Of a stretch of 64,000 bases of DNA, positions 36,026 to 45,008 are shown piece by piece (within the stretch, counting starts at the first letter, position 1; the number at the start of each line of letters is the position of its first letter). Origin of the DNA: Labilibaculum sp. DW002. GTDB lineage: Bacteria > Bacteroidota > Bacteroidia > Bacteroidales > Marinifilaceae. The notes below the pieces were generated by a model. It was not told the DNA's origin, did no database searches, and saw nothing but the letters and a program-made list of their open reading frames with translations. The position numbers were made by a program, and so were the translations under genes. Location of the stretch: positions 1 through 64,000 of the forward strand of contig NZ_JAKJSC010000007.1 in NCBI RefSeq assembly GCF_029029525.1, written 5' to 3'.

Positions 36026-36673
36026 TTATTTAACCTCAAATTTTACTGGGGCTAGTTTAATATTCTTTGGTAAATCTTTAAAAAAGCTTCTGTTAATTTC
36101 AAATATCCCTTTTCTCTTTAGCGTAAGGGTATATTCAATTTGGGTAGAATATTTTCCATTTGATACTTGTGTATTACTAGATTGACCATTGATTATAAAT
36201 ATTTCGTTTTCTTTAAATTGAGCTTTAAATGATCGATTTGATTTACCTGTTATTTTGACTTTAATCTTTTCGCCTAGGCTAGCTTCCTTGGGTATTTCAA
36301 GCTTAATTTGTTGTACAGGTGGCTTTACAACTTGTACACTTACGCTATTTGATATATACACCTTTCCTAGCATGTTAATTTGGTATGGACCAATAATGTT
36401 TTCACCCAATGTTTCAGGATTAGCATAAACAAGTGTGCTAAAATTATTGTTGCCTTCAGAACCTTCAAAAAAACCACCCAAAATACCTTTGTCTTGGTTC
36501 TTATCATTGAAAATATCACTCTGAATACCTTCTAATGATAAACGTATGCTAAGGCTTTCACCTGTATAAATGGTATCACGTAAGGCACTTGCTTTTAACT
36601 TTACTTCTTCTTGTGCGCAAGCCATAAAAGCAAGGCAAAATATGCTTAGTACTAATGGTTTGAATTTATTCAT
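36026..36673 (-). CDS. Putative lipoprotein, BatD-like
   Basis: The 215-residue protein has a lipoprotein-type leader (LVLSIFCLAFMAC, lipobox Cys near residue 19). The mature part reads as Ig-like beta strands (VKLKASALRDTIYTGESLSIRLSLEG; IPKEASLGEKIKVKITG; YTLTLKRKGIFEINRSFF), the style of BatD/oxygen-tolerance proteins. The similarity is of style only. It probably sits at the periplasmic face of a membrane. Confidence 0.6.
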   Translation of the reverse strand: MNKFKPLVLSIFCLAFMACAQEEVKLKASALRDTIYTGESLSIRLSLEGIQSDIFNDKNQDKGILGGFFEGSEGNNNFSTLVYANPETLGENIIGPYQINMLGKVYISNSVSVQVVKPPVQQIKLEIPKEASLGEKIKVKITGKSNRSFKAQFKENEIFIINGQSSNTQVSNGKYSTQIEYTLTLKRKGIFEINRSFFKDLPKNIKLAPVKFEVK

Positions 36674-36715
36674 AGTTGTAAATCAGTCTTTTTTAGTTTG
36701 TAAATTAAGCACTAC

Positions 36716-36752
36716 GCTACCACATGTATCCTGTGTGTGACTGTAGCAGCGG
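36716..36752 (-). repeat. Palindromic 3'-end repeat R2 (degenerate)
   Basis: GCTAC (36716-36720) and GTAGC (36743-36747) form the outer stem, with CACA/TGTG inside and AGCGG after. It lies 11 bases beyond the stop of the metallophosphoesterase gene. The inner CACGAT core has decayed, but position and orientation match the other copies. Confidence 0.5.
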
Positions 36753-36762
36753 CATCGGGGGA

Positions 36763-37935
36763 CTATATTTTTTCTTTGTTTCCCATATCATCTACCTTGA
36801 ACCTATTGTCCAATTCAATTAATAACCCTTTTCCTCTGCTAGCATCTGTGTCTTTATGTGGAAAATGAACATCAACATTAATTAATGAGTTGTCATACTC
36901 TTGTTTGATATCCTTTCTGGTAGAGTGACCAATAACTAATAATGAAACATCAAAATATTGCTTTGCATTATTGATTTCGAGAGGTGTCTGTTCATTGCTA
37001 TAGGTTGCAAATCCTCGATACCATAAAGGACCTGTTTTACTATGGATTTTCTTACTTATAGAATCTGTGAAAGTATTCGTGCCAATACTATTTCTTACAA
37101 TCTGATTTATTTCTTTTATCGATAATTTTAGATTGAGTAAGTCCTGGCTTATACCTCCATGAACAAATAGAATATCTCCTATTTTTTCAATTGTGTTTTT
37201 AGTCCGAAGCCATCTTCCTATCTCACTATTTGGTCCATAAAAATCGGTTGAATAATCTAAATTTAGTTTGCTTGCTAAATTCGTATACTTAGACCTTACA
37301 TGAGGATTACATCCATACAGATTATTTCGTTCGTGATTGCCTAAAATAAAATGCACACAACCACCATAATTAGAAGCTTGCTGTTCTAGTTTATAGATTA
37401 ACCACAAGCATTGAGTCACATTAAGGCCTCTGTCTACAAAATCGCCTACAAGTACTAAATGCCCATTGCCAAAACTCCAATCGGAATTAGCATCTATTAT
37501 TCCATTTGCTCTTAATAGTTTATGGAAAGCATACATGTTACCTTCTATATCGGATATTGTGAATATTTTGTCTGGTTTTGAGTATGTGGATTGGGGAATA
37601 GACAATGAATCCTTCAAATCAACTTTAAATGATATGGCGGTAGGATCGTCGTAGTTGTATACATTTACCGTAAATTCCTTACCAAATTCAAGTATAGAGA
37701 ATCGCTCATCTTGAATCTCGAAATCACCCGATTTTTCTACTACGCTTATTAATCTTAAAGAGTCCTTTTCGTAAAGGATATAAGCACCATCGGTAGAAAT
37801 GCTTTGTCGGTGTTCCAAATAAGTAATGTGCTTTAATTTCTGATGTTCGCTAACAAAAAAACGCAGCCATATTGCGAATGATCCAATAATTACGAACAAG
37901 GTAATTCCTGTAATTTTTAAAATTCGTTTAAACAT
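36763..37935 (-). CDS. Calcineurin-like metallophosphoesterase, membrane-anchored (copy 1)
   Basis: The 390-residue protein has one N-terminal transmembrane helix (ILKITGITLFVIIGSFAIWL) and a phosphoesterase domain from about residue 125. Metal-binding motifs are visible: SDIEGN, VGDFVDRG, LGNHERNN, FVHGGIS and IGHSTR. These indicate a dinuclear metal centre, probably facing the periplasm. The ATG at 37935 is preferred over an upstream frame to 38085 because it gives the same 390-residue length and layout as the paralogue at 56811-57983. The substrate is unknown. Confidence 0.82.
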   Translation of the reverse strand: MFKRILKITGITLFVIIGSFAIWLRFFVSEHQKLKHITYLEHRQSISTDGAYILYEKDSLRLISVVEKSGDFEIQDERFSILEFGKEFTVNVYNYDDPTAISFKVDLKDSLSIPQSTYSKPDKIFTISDIEGNMYAFHKLLRANGIIDANSDWSFGNGHLVLVGDFVDRGLNVTQCLWLIYKLEQQASNYGGCVHFILGNHERNNLYGCNPHVRSKYTNLASKLNLDYSTDFYGPNSEIGRWLRTKNTIEKIGDILFVHGGISQDLLNLKLSIKEINQIVRNSIGTNTFTDSISKKIHSKTGPLWYRGFATYSNEQTPLEINNAKQYFDVSLLVIGHSTRKDIKQEYDNSLINVDVHFPHKDTDASRGKGLLIELDNRFKVDDMGNKEKI

Positions 37936-37996
37936 TGGTCTTTGTTTTAATGAGCTAAAGGCCCATGATAAGTAAGTTTTTGTTAGTTGCTGGTTC

Positions 37997-38461
37997 TTAT
38001 TCGTCCAAATTCCACCAGAGATACAAAATGTTTTCTTCGTTTTGATCTGAAATTGCAAAATCACCACTCCTTTTTGGAATTTCATTTATTGCGTTTTGAA
38101 ATTCAATCAGTTTTGCTTTTCCAAACTGAATTTCAATACCCTTATTCAACTCTATAATCTTCCAATAATCTGTTGATTCAGATGTTTTGCAACTCAGAAT
38201 TAAATTAGTTTTCGATTTCCAACTTTCAGTTCCATTTTTATTGTTTGGAACTCTGACTTGTGATTCAGTTGGCAATTTGATCGAAATAGTCTTTTTACTC
38301 GACCATTCACAGTTATTCATTAAATTCAATAATGCTGAAATACTTTCACATGCTTTTAAATCAACAGTAAAGTTCCAAGCAGGATAATTCCGCGGGTTGT
38401 TTTTATAAGTCCAAGTGTAAACTTTTCCTTCTATTTTATATTTCTGAATTTGGGCTTTCAT
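37997..38461 (-). CDS. Hypothetical protein, 154 residues
   Basis: This soluble protein without signal peptide is rich in Trp and Lys (KVYTWTYKNNPRNYPAWNF; ILYLWWNLDE at the end). No family is recognised. The compact single-domain layout with alternating strands resembles small immunity or SMI1-like proteins, but that is impression only. Its start lies nine bases from the stop of the RDD gene, so the two may be co-transcribed. Confidence 0.6.
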   Translation of the reverse strand: MKAQIQKYKIEGKVYTWTYKNNPRNYPAWNFTVDLKACESISALLNLMNNCEWSSKKTISIKLPTESQVRVPNNKNGTESWKSKTNLILSCKTSESTDYWKIIELNKGIEIQFGKAKLIEFQNAINEIPKRSGDFAISDQNEENILYLWWNLDE

Positions 38462-38470
38462 TAGATTTTT

Positions 38471-39007
38471 TTAGATGGTTCCAATAAAAGATATAGAAGT
38501 CAAGCCAAGAGTTATTAATAATGAAATCAGGATCACTTTTGAAGAAAGCTGATCGATTGAATTAAGGTCATTAACCAGAGAGTCAATCTCACGTGTTTCT
38601 GTCTCAATAACTTCGGTCTTAGCAATAAAATCTCCGATTCTACGCTTCGGATTTATTAAAGCCATTAATACCTCTAAAGGCCAAAGCATCATTGTTACGT
38701 TTCGCAGCATGCATTGCAATTGCGATGCTTTCTGTTTTGTTTGACTGTCAACTATTTTAAAGCCAAAAGTTCTTTTTCCTGCACTCATTCCACATGCAAT
38801 GTCTTTGTTTAGAATTATAAATAGAATTGCCATCCATATAATTGGGAATACTAATAGATTCAGAATGGAATAATTTAATTCTAATTTGATGAATGTTTGT
38901 GTAGTAAATAGTGCAATCATGCTAATCAGGATGAATGGCATAGCAACAGCTAAACAAAACCATAAATCAGCAATCATCGATCTTAATCTAAAATTGAAGA
39001 TGGTCAT
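38471..39007 (-). CDS. RDD family membrane protein (copy 1)
   Basis: The 178-residue protein begins MTIFNFRLRSMIADLWFCLAVAMPF, the R..A...D signature of RDD proteins with Asp in the first helix. The conserved middle is AGKRTFGFKIVD, and NPKRRIGDFIAKT follows near residue 140. It aligns end to end with the RDD protein at 53643-54155; that alignment supports the ATG at 39007, although the frame extends to 39079. Function is unknown; some relatives act in ion homeostasis. Confidence 0.75.
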   Translation of the reverse strand: MTIFNFRLRSMIADLWFCLAVAMPFILISMIALFTTQTFIKLELNYSILNLLVFPIIWMAILFIILNKDIACGMSAGKRTFGFKIVDSQTKQKASQLQCMLRNVTMMLWPLEVLMALINPKRRIGDFIAKTEVIETETREIDSLVNDLNSIDQLSSKVILISLLITLGLTSISFIGTI

Positions 39008-39125
39008 TGGGAAGCTATCTGCTTGTTTCAGATAACTTTTTGTAAATAAGTTTACAAAGAGGATTTTCGGTAATTTCATTAAAAAGGTTTTTTCTTTTTG
39101 CAGTTAGGGGTAAGTTTTATGTAAT

Positions 39126-39165
39126 GGCAGTGATGGGGCTAATTTAGCCTTCCGTAGTCACTGCC
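39126..39165 (-). repeat. Long hairpin spanning a stop codon
   Basis: GGCAGTGA (39126-39133) pairs with TCACTGCC (39158-39165), and inside it GGCTAA pairs with TTAGCC across one base. The stop codon of the 39144-39629 gene lies in the inner loop. No T-tract follows on either strand. The sequence differs from the R repeats, but it is another strong structure at a gene end. Confidence 0.65.
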
Positions 39166-39629
39166 AATCTATTCCAGTCCTTTTTTATTTTCTCTAACCT
39201 AAATAGAAAAGGAAAAAGAAGAAGAAGTTCGAGTCGGAAGCTAACGTGAAAGCCAGGATTGCCATCTATAAATGGATAAATTAGGGTAACAAATACACAT
39301 ATGCCTATTCCAAATAATGCATCGGCATAGCCTAGAAAAATAGCCCAGTCTTTTTCGGTCCATAAGCCAAATGCAGTTACTCCTTTAAAGAAAAAGATGC
39401 CTGTTAATAGAAAGGCCAGATAAGAAGTTGGATCGTTAGTTTCAAGACCATAAAGATCTAATTGGAGCTGAAATCCAAACAAGCCAAGAATAAGGCAAAT
39501 AGGAGCTAGAACGCCAAATACTAAAAATATCCACACAAATGTTTTAATCCACCAAGGAAGTAAATTTCTTCTTCTTTCCTGAATTGGTATCGGTTCTGTC
39601 TCTGTAATTTCAATTTGCTGATTTTCCAT
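39144..39629 (-). CDS. Membrane protein with four helices, function unknown
   Basis: The 161-residue protein has a polar N-terminus (ETEPIPIQERRRNLLPWW) and four predicted transmembrane helices (about 28-50, 65-80, 90-112 and 118-140). It ends with a polar tail. No catalytic motif or known family is recognised. Confidence 0.62.
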   Translation of the reverse strand: MENQQIEITETEPIPIQERRRNLLPWWIKTFVWIFLVFGVLAPICLILGLFGFQLQLDLYGLETNDPTSYLAFLLTGIFFFKGVTAFGLWTEKDWAIFLGYADALFGIGICVFVTLIYPFIDGNPGFHVSFRLELLLLFPFLFRLEKIKKDWNRLAVTTEG

Positions 39630-39690
39630 TTGGTTTATTTACTTGGGTAAGATTTTAGGAATACTATTTTCGCTGTACGTTTTTTTCGAT

Positions 39691-39720
39691 TAGCCACACG
39701 ATAGAATCGTGCGGGAGCGG
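39691..39720 (-). repeat. Palindromic 3'-end repeat R3
   Basis: TAGCC-a-CACGAT, loop aga, ATCGTG-c-GGGAGCGG. The preceding TTTTTTTCGA matches the flank of R8 and R10. It lies 19 bases beyond the stop of the 39740-40462 gene. Confidence 0.78.
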
Positions 39721-39739
39721 GTCGGGAGTGGGGTGATAT

Positions 39740-40462
39740 TTAATATTTATAGTGTCTTGAAAGTAATATTTCTATAGTAGGAAAAATTAAACCAATCAAA
39801 AATATGATAATCATTGATTTGTATACTTTATAGAAAAATGAATCGATTACCATTGTTAATATTTCTACTAATTCTCCATTTTCAAATAAATCATGAAAGC
39901 TTGTTTTATAAATAGCTTTTCCTGTTTTTTTATTAATCCCAACTAAGCTTGTTGCCTCTTTTATAACTCTTGATTCTAGTACTTTACTTAAATATGAAAA
40001 TTCTATTTTCTTCTTAATTTTGTATAGAAATTTCCTCCCAAATCCTTTTGTTGATTGATTATCAATTGAATCCGAATAAACAGTTTTGTTTAGGTAGTTG
40101 GCTACCGTTTGTTGTACTGAAAGTTCTCCTTGCAAAACACTATCGGAAATCGCTGAGTTTAAAAAATCAAAAGCAAAATCTGTAACAGCTACTTTATTGT
40201 CTTCAATGACCTTATTTATCTGAGTGTGAGAATTCCTTATTGGCGCTAACTTTACGGCGAAAATTATAAAGTAAATAGGAATGAATATATAGTAAAGTTT
40301 AACCAAGATTCTTGATATTTTCTTCTGTCTTTTAAACAATCCCAATCGCGATGAAGAAATCAGAACGATTATACTAAGAACCAGAAAGAGTAAAATCCAT
40401 TTAATAAAAGCTCCTATGTAAGATAAATAGTTAATTTCTGCTAAGATATCTATGTAATCCAT
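39740..40462 (-). CDS. Membrane protein, function unknown
   Basis: The 240-residue protein has two N-terminal transmembrane helices (about 17-37 and 52-70), a soluble middle of ~130 residues and a C-terminal helix (IIIFLIGLIFPTIEIL). This topology places the middle domain on one side of the membrane with both ends anchored. No family is recognised. Repeat R3 follows its stop. Confidence 0.62.
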   Translation of the reverse strand: MDYIDILAEINYLSYIGAFIKWILLFLVLSIIVLISSSRLGLFKRQKKISRILVKLYYIFIPIYFIIFAVKLAPIRNSHTQINKVIEDNKVAVTDFAFDFLNSAISDSVLQGELSVQQTVANYLNKTVYSDSIDNQSTKGFGRKFLYKIKKKIEFSYLSKVLESRVIKEATSLVGINKKTGKAIYKTSFHDLFENGELVEILTMVIDSFFYKVYKSMIIIFLIGLIFPTIEILLSRHYKY

Positions 40463-40510
40463 TTAGCGTTTTTTGTGATAATTTTAGATTGCGAATATAA
40501 TTTAACCCCT

Positions 40511-40542
40511 GCTAGCCAAACGATACAATTGTGCGGCAGTGG
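40511..40542 (-). repeat. Palindromic 3'-end repeat R4
   Basis: GCTAGCCAAACGAT, loop aca, ATTGTGCGGCAGTGG. The core stem has a C-G to T-A type change (CGAT/ATTG, wobble), but the outer arms GCT/AGT-GG are recognisable. It lies five bases beyond the stop of the 40548-40874 gene. Confidence 0.72.
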
Positions 40543-40547
40543 GGGAG

Positions 40548-40874
40548 TTATGCATGCTTAATTTCCTTATTCACCGTTAATAAAAACATCGTAACGCCAA
40601 TCAATGAGAACAATACCGTCATTACTACAATTAAACTGTTTTTTATTTCCATTGTTTTTAAATCTTTTGAGACTAAAACCGCAGCAATAATATTTACAAT
40701 CAGTTGAATGATCCATGCCGAAGAAGAGAGAATTTGAATTAGTTCAGAATCGCCTAAAGCAAATTTAGGAAGCACATGTTGTATGGCTATTGAGATTAGA
40801 TATGTTAATGCATATCCTATAAAAATTAGAATAGCATATTTGTTAATTAAGGCTTTGTATTGGCTATTTGTCAT
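40548..40874 (-). CDS. Small membrane protein (pair member B)
   Basis: The 108-residue protein has three transmembrane helices (about 12-30, 48-66 and 79-101). It is homologous in layout to the gene just upstream (ILVSKDLKTMEIKNSLIVVMTVLFSLIGVTMFLL against LVILKDLTINKIKGIPIVLLTVISHLAGVLFFLF). The two overlap by 11 bases and probably form a heteromeric pair after duplication. Function is unknown. Confidence 0.65.
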   Translation of the reverse strand: MTNSQYKALINKYAILIFIGYALTYLISIAIQHVLPKFALGDSELIQILSSSAWIIQLIVNIIAAVLVSKDLKTMEIKNSLIVVMTVLFSLIGVTMFLLTVNKEIKHA

Positions 40875-41193
40875 TGCTATTGATTTGACTGTGGATGATG
40901 AATAGAAAAAATAGGACTCCTGCGAGGTGTGAAATTACTGTGAGCAGAACAATTGGGATTCCTTTGATCTTATTTATCGTTAAGTCTTTTAAAATGACCA
41001 AGGCTAAAACGATATTTATCAAGAAAGGAATTGCAGAAAGAATAGTGTTTGTTATACTGCTTAGTTTTTCAAATTCTACGCCCATATCTAATAGGATGAT
41101 TTGTAGTTGGCTCAATACAAGCATTTGTAACAAGCTTTGAAATGCAATTAAAACAATTAAGAGTATTGAATATTTTTTAATGTATTTGTTCAT
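40864..41193 (-). CDS. Small membrane protein (pair member A)
   Basis: The 109-residue protein has three transmembrane helices (about 8-30, 48-68 and 78-100). The VILKDLTINKIKG loop between helices two and three is shared with the overlapping downstream gene. No family is recognised. Confidence 0.65.
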   Translation of the reverse strand: MNKYIKKYSILLIVLIAFQSLLQMLVLSQLQIILLDMGVEFEKLSSITNTILSAIPFLINIVLALVILKDLTINKIKGIPIVLLTVISHLAGVLFFLFIIHSQINSNDK

Positions 41194-41234
41194 GTTTTAT
41201 GCTTGGCTGTGTGATGTTGATCATTATAAACCTT

Positions 41235-41265
41235 CGCTACCACACGATACAATCGTGCGGCAGCG
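41235..41265 (-). repeat. Palindromic 3'-end repeat R5
   Basis: CGCTACCACACGAT, loop aca, ATCGTGCGGCAGCG: outer CGCT/AGCG and inner CACGAT/ATCGTG are perfect. This is the clearest copy. It lies 17 bases beyond the stop of the 41283-41882 gene. On the minus strand the eight A residues come before the stem, so it cannot be an intrinsic terminator of that gene. Confidence 0.82.
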
Positions 41266-41282
41266 AGCGTCGTTTTTTTTTT

Positions 41283-41882
41283 CTAGTTCAGTCTATTTAT
41301 ATGACCTACAAACTCAACTAGTTCGTCTTCTTTATCCCAATTGGTTTTTATTTCCCCGATATTTTCAATTGCAAATCCAGTAACAATAGCATCACTAATC
41401 TCATCACCTTTTTTCCTGTCTGTTAATGTAGAGATTAGTGCAATAGGTGTTCTAAAAAGGCCAAATGGAATTCCCCACCAACCAAGGAGAGCGGTTGAAA
41501 TCATTGCATTTTTTCTTTTCTTGTCAGCACAAGATTTGCAAGTAATAACGGGCGTTTTTTTGTAGGACGTTATAACAATAAAACTTTTTACTGTTCTTAT
41601 CACAGTACCTATTAATGGTGTGTTGCTTTGACCACATTGTGGACAATGCAAATTAATTATCTTATTTTTTAATTCACTTAGCTCTTCTTCTGTAATTACT
41701 TTTGTTTGTGCCTCAATTCCTGTTATTAAAGCTGGATCTAAGCCTCGCTTGTTTATTTCATCAATTAGAATTGGGATAACGCCAGGTTCTAAGCCACCTG
41801 CTTCATTTTTTGCAAGATCTTCAATTCTATAATCGTCAAATTCGATATAGTTCTGTTTAATCTGGTTTAAGTCAATTGTCAT
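41283..41882 (-). CDS. Zinc-ribbon protein with a hydrophobic segment
   Basis: The 199-residue protein has a helical N-terminal part, a four-cysteine ribbon (HCPQCGQ near residue 76 and CKSCADKKRK near 115) and a hydrophobic stretch (ALLGWWGIPFGLFRTPIALI) that may insert in the membrane. The last ~30 residues are polar. No catalytic residues are visible. Function is unknown. Confidence 0.62.
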   Translation of the reverse strand: MTIDLNQIKQNYIEFDDYRIEDLAKNEAGGLEPGVIPILIDEINKRGLDPALITGIEAQTKVITEEELSELKNKIINLHCPQCGQSNTPLIGTVIRTVKSFIVITSYKKTPVITCKSCADKKRKNAMISTALLGWWGIPFGLFRTPIALISTLTDRKKGDEISDAIVTGFAIENIGEIKTNWDKEDELVEFVGHINRLN

Positions 41883-41911
41883 ATTGTTAAGATTTTATCT
41901 GTCAGTTTTTC

Positions 41912-41944
41912 CACTAGTCACACGATACCATCGTGTAGGAGCGG
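41912..41944 (-). repeat. Palindromic 3'-end repeat R6
   Basis: ACTAGTCACACGAT, loop acc, ATCGTGTAGGAGCGG. It lies 14 bases beyond the stop of the ABC ATPase gene, in the same orientation as the other copies. Confidence 0.78.
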
Positions 41945-41958
41945 TGTGCATTTTTTCT

Positions 41959-42678
41959 TTAGCTCTCCACCTCAACAGAAGTAGCAGGATTAAAATACCC
42001 TTCCAATTCACCTAGCGTATTACTAGAAGCTAAGAGGTCTTTAACTACTTGGCCTTTTTCTAAAACTACAATGCGCTGGCTTACTTCGGCAATGTGGTTT
42101 AAGTCATGGCTAGAGATTAGCATCGTTAGGTTGTTCTTTTTGTGTAATTCGTTTAGTATGGTCTTAAGTCGTATCTGAGAGGAAGGATCTAAGTTGGCAA
42201 AGGGCTCATCTAAGATTAAGACTTCAGGTTGGCTAATAATAGCGCCAAAGATGCCAATCTTCTTCTGATTGCCTTTCGAGAAATCGCGAATGTATTTGTT
42301 CTTGTTCAGAATTTCATCGCCAAAGAAATCGCTAAAATCATTATAATAGACTTTTAATTCTTCTTTGGTAACGCCGTTTATATCAGCAATAAACTTGAAG
42401 TATTCTTCGGGTTTTAAAAAGTCAATTAAAAAGCCTTCGTCTAAAAACGAGCCAGTGTATTTTTTCCATTGACTGTCTTTGTTTACAGCAATGTCCTTAC
42501 TCAATACTTGGCCACGGTCTGCTTCAATCAAATCTAAAATAAGTCTGAATAGAGTGGTTTTTCCAGCGCCATTGTTTCCAACCAAACCAAACGATTGGCC
42601 TTGTGGAATCTCTAATTGCTCGATATCTAAAACTTTAACTGCGTTATATGATTTGCCTAAATTATCTATATTAATCAT
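41959..42678 (-). CDS. ABC transporter ATP-binding protein
   Basis: The 239-residue nucleotide-binding protein has Walker A GNNGAGKTT (about residues 34-42), a signature FSKGNQKK in place of LSGGQ, Walker B VLILDEP and an H-loop SSHD. The YIRDFSKGNQKK variant is typical of ATPases paired with large Bacteroidota exporter permeases. The permease gene lies 20 bases upstream on the same strand. The substrate is unknown; export or a permease with no solute-binding protein is likely. Confidence 0.9.
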   Translation of the reverse strand: MINIDNLGKSYNAVKVLDIEQLEIPQGQSFGLVGNNGAGKTTLFRLILDLIEADRGQVLSKDIAVNKDSQWKKYTGSFLDEGFLIDFLKPEEYFKFIADINGVTKEELKVYYNDFSDFFGDEILNKNKYIRDFSKGNQKKIGIFGAIISQPEVLILDEPFANLDPSSQIRLKTILNELHKKNNLTMLISSHDLNHIAEVSQRIVVLEKGQVVKDLLASSNTLGELEGYFNPATSVEVES

Positions 42679-42698
42679 GATGTTATTTTCTTTTGTTA

Positions 42699-44171
42699 TT
42701 ACTTATTTCTAAAACCTTCCGACATGGTGTGTCGCTTACTAATAAAACGTTGGGTAATCAGATCCAGCATCTTTTCTCGGAACAATAAACCTAAAATACC
42801 CAGGCCGCCGATAAGAGCAAAGCCAGCATTTGTTTGATCCATTAAACTAAATGGTAGATAGATTAATATTGGAAGAACCAACAGAGGAATCATTAAAACA
42901 AAATGTCTTCCGCTTACACCTTGGTAATTGAATGCCGAACCTTTAGATAGATCCATGTGTTTGTTGTTGTTCGTTGCAAAGTAGAGTAACAATAGGCTAT
43001 TAACGCCAATGTTAAACAAAAAGCAAACACTATTAATGATCAGAATCTCTATGCCAAAAAAGACGTAGAATGTAGATAAAAGGAAAATAATGGTGCTGGT
43101 TGATAGCATCAGGAAGTATTTGGCTTTTATGTAATCCTTATACGTGTTGTTTGCGGTTAGCATTAAATCGAAATGCCCCGATTCCCAAGCAAAGAAGTAC
43201 AAGCCAAAACTCATCATAAAGCCTCCTGATATAAATAGTCCTATGAAAATTAGAAAACCATTCATTTCAAGATAAGTAGGGTTGGAGTAGAAGAACAAGC
43301 CATACAATAAGAATAGAGGTGTCATAAATAGCATGGTTCTGGTTCGCTTATTTCGAACACACATTTTTAGTTCGAGCAAGGCAAAGGTTCCAATTTTTCC
43401 GAAACGGTCTAAATAGTTAAGGTTTTCGAGGCTGCTCCTTTGATTAGAATCGCCCTTACCAAAGTCTTCTAAAGAAAAGTGTTTGTATAACAATAGGAAA
43501 TTGAGGTAGTATGCTATAGCAAATAGTAAAATTCCTGCCAATAGCCACAGAGGATTCTGTATTACTTGCATAAATAGATCCGAAGAAATGGCTTGAAAAT
43601 TAACGACATTAAACTGATCTAATAAAAGAAAACTTGCGAAAGAAGCTAAGAAGATGTAAAATACATATTCGTGCTTTATCTGTACTCGTTTAATGTAAAT
43701 GGATAAATAATTAACAAATAAATCGCCAATAATTACACAAGAAAATATCATCCAAAAGGTATAAGCATCTAAGTGTTTGTGCAAGCCAAAAGTTATGGCT
43801 AATGCAAAACTAAGTGGGAGCACATTAAGGCTGTTAAACAAAGGCTTGGTAAGGATGAAGTTAACGAGCTTACTTTTCTTAATGGGTAAATTAAGATAGG
43901 GTGTTACCATAAAGGTTGGCAGCTTCTGTAACATGTATCGGCTCATAAGAATGGCCAAAAAGAAATACAATCCATAGCGCGTTAAATCGGCAATTGGGTT
44001 TTGTGAATTTTCGGCAAGTGTAGAGCCGAGGTAAAAGCCTCCTCCAAGCAACTCTAGGAACAAAATAAAAAAGATAAATCCCATTAGGATTTTAATCCCA
44101 ACACTTTTGGAGGCCGCCGCCGATCGAGTAGCAGCTTTCCATTGATGGGACAGTAATGTGAAATTTTTCAT
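42699..44171 (-). CDS. ABC transporter permease, DUF5687-like
   Basis: The 490-residue integral membrane protein has about ten to twelve helices and an N-terminal hydrophilic segment (LLSHQWKAATRSAAASKS) like that of DUF5687 permeases. Its partner ATPase follows after 20 bases. There is no binding protein, so an export function is likely. Confidence 0.78.
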   Translation of the reverse strand: MKNFTLLSHQWKAATRSAAASKSVGIKILMGFIFFILFLELLGGGFYLGSTLAENSQNPIADLTRYGLYFFLAILMSRYMLQKLPTFMVTPYLNLPIKKSKLVNFILTKPLFNSLNVLPLSFALAITFGLHKHLDAYTFWMIFSCVIIGDLFVNYLSIYIKRVQIKHEYVFYIFLASFASFLLLDQFNVVNFQAISSDLFMQVIQNPLWLLAGILLFAIAYYLNFLLLYKHFSLEDFGKGDSNQRSSLENLNYLDRFGKIGTFALLELKMCVRNKRTRTMLFMTPLFLLYGLFFYSNPTYLEMNGFLIFIGLFISGGFMMSFGLYFFAWESGHFDLMLTANNTYKDYIKAKYFLMLSTSTIIFLLSTFYVFFGIEILIINSVCFLFNIGVNSLLLLYFATNNNKHMDLSKGSAFNYQGVSGRHFVLMIPLLVLPILIYLPFSLMDQTNAGFALIGGLGILGLLFREKMLDLITQRFISKRHTMSEGFRNK

Positions 44172-44220
44172 AAATGTATAGTTAAGGTTTTTTTTCTATT
44201 TGATTTTTATTGCGTAGCGA

Positions 44221-44859
44221 TTATTTATTGATCTCTATTTTTTCTGAATCAATAATTTTATCCATAATATAGGGCATAACAATTGAAATCACTCCAATTA
44301 ATAGCATATAGCTTCTTATTTTTGGCGGAAAATGTAGATCGCTATTAACAAATTCTATCAATAGAATAAGTGCGAATGTTCCAAAGCCAACGGTTGCTCC
44401 AAGATCAGAATAACGGGTAAAATTCTTTTTCTTATTAGTTTTATACCAGTCAATAAAATTATCATTAGTTGGGTGTTTTTCTAATAATTTTGCAAATTCA
44501 ATATTAGATTCTTTATACCTTTTTAGTCTACCTAAACATAAACCTCGCTGAAATATGCATGCTTCAACATAAAGCTTGTATAATTTTGAATGAGTTCTTA
44601 TTTTTTCTAAATAGTTTTCGATTCCTTCTAGTTCTGTCAATGCTTCTGTGTAAAAACCTTCATTACTTAAAGGACTGATATAGTGAGATATTTTAATTTC
44701 GAGAACAAATTCAATATCTTCTCGCCTTCCATTTTGTAAAAGGTCATTAAAGAAAATCTTGTTCTTTTTATATTCTTCTATGTATTCAAAATCTTTTCTC
44801 TTAGAGTTAAAGAATGTCCTTATTTTGCTCCTACTTGTCATAGATTTGTATTTATGCAA
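44221..44859 (-). CDS. TPR-like protein with a C-terminal membrane anchor
   Basis: The 212-residue protein has a helical N-terminal 150 residues with TPR-like pairs (GFYTEALTELEGIENYLEKI; RGLCLGRLKRYKESNIEFAKLLEKHP). Two C-terminal transmembrane helices follow (about 152-170 and 180-198). No catalytic motif is seen. A cytoplasmic scaffold anchored in the inner membrane is plausible. Confidence 0.6.
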   Translation of the reverse strand: MHKYKSMTSRSKIRTFFNSKRKDFEYIEEYKKNKIFFNDLLQNGRREDIEFVLEIKISHYISPLSNEGFYTEALTELEGIENYLEKIRTHSKLYKLYVEACIFQRGLCLGRLKRYKESNIEFAKLLEKHPTNDNFIDWYKTNKKKNFTRYSDLGATVGFGTFALILLIEFVNSDLHFPPKIRSYMLLIGVISIVMPYIMDKIIDSEKIEINK

Positions 44860-45008
44860 CTGCTACACAACTTCCTTATATGTGCTTCAATACACCAATT
44901 TTAATTTGATTACTGGTCCGATTCGTCGGGATTAATTAAATTATCCCAAATGCTTTAGGGATCAAGCCAAGCGCCACCGCCCATGAAATTTAGCTTTGTT
45001 ACAAGTCG

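Noticed and set aside
44918-44960. Small hairpins (CCGA-ttcg-TCGG and TCCC...GGGA) after the barrel gene region as R copies
   Set aside because: They share neither core nor outer arms with the R family and lie farther from the stop codon.
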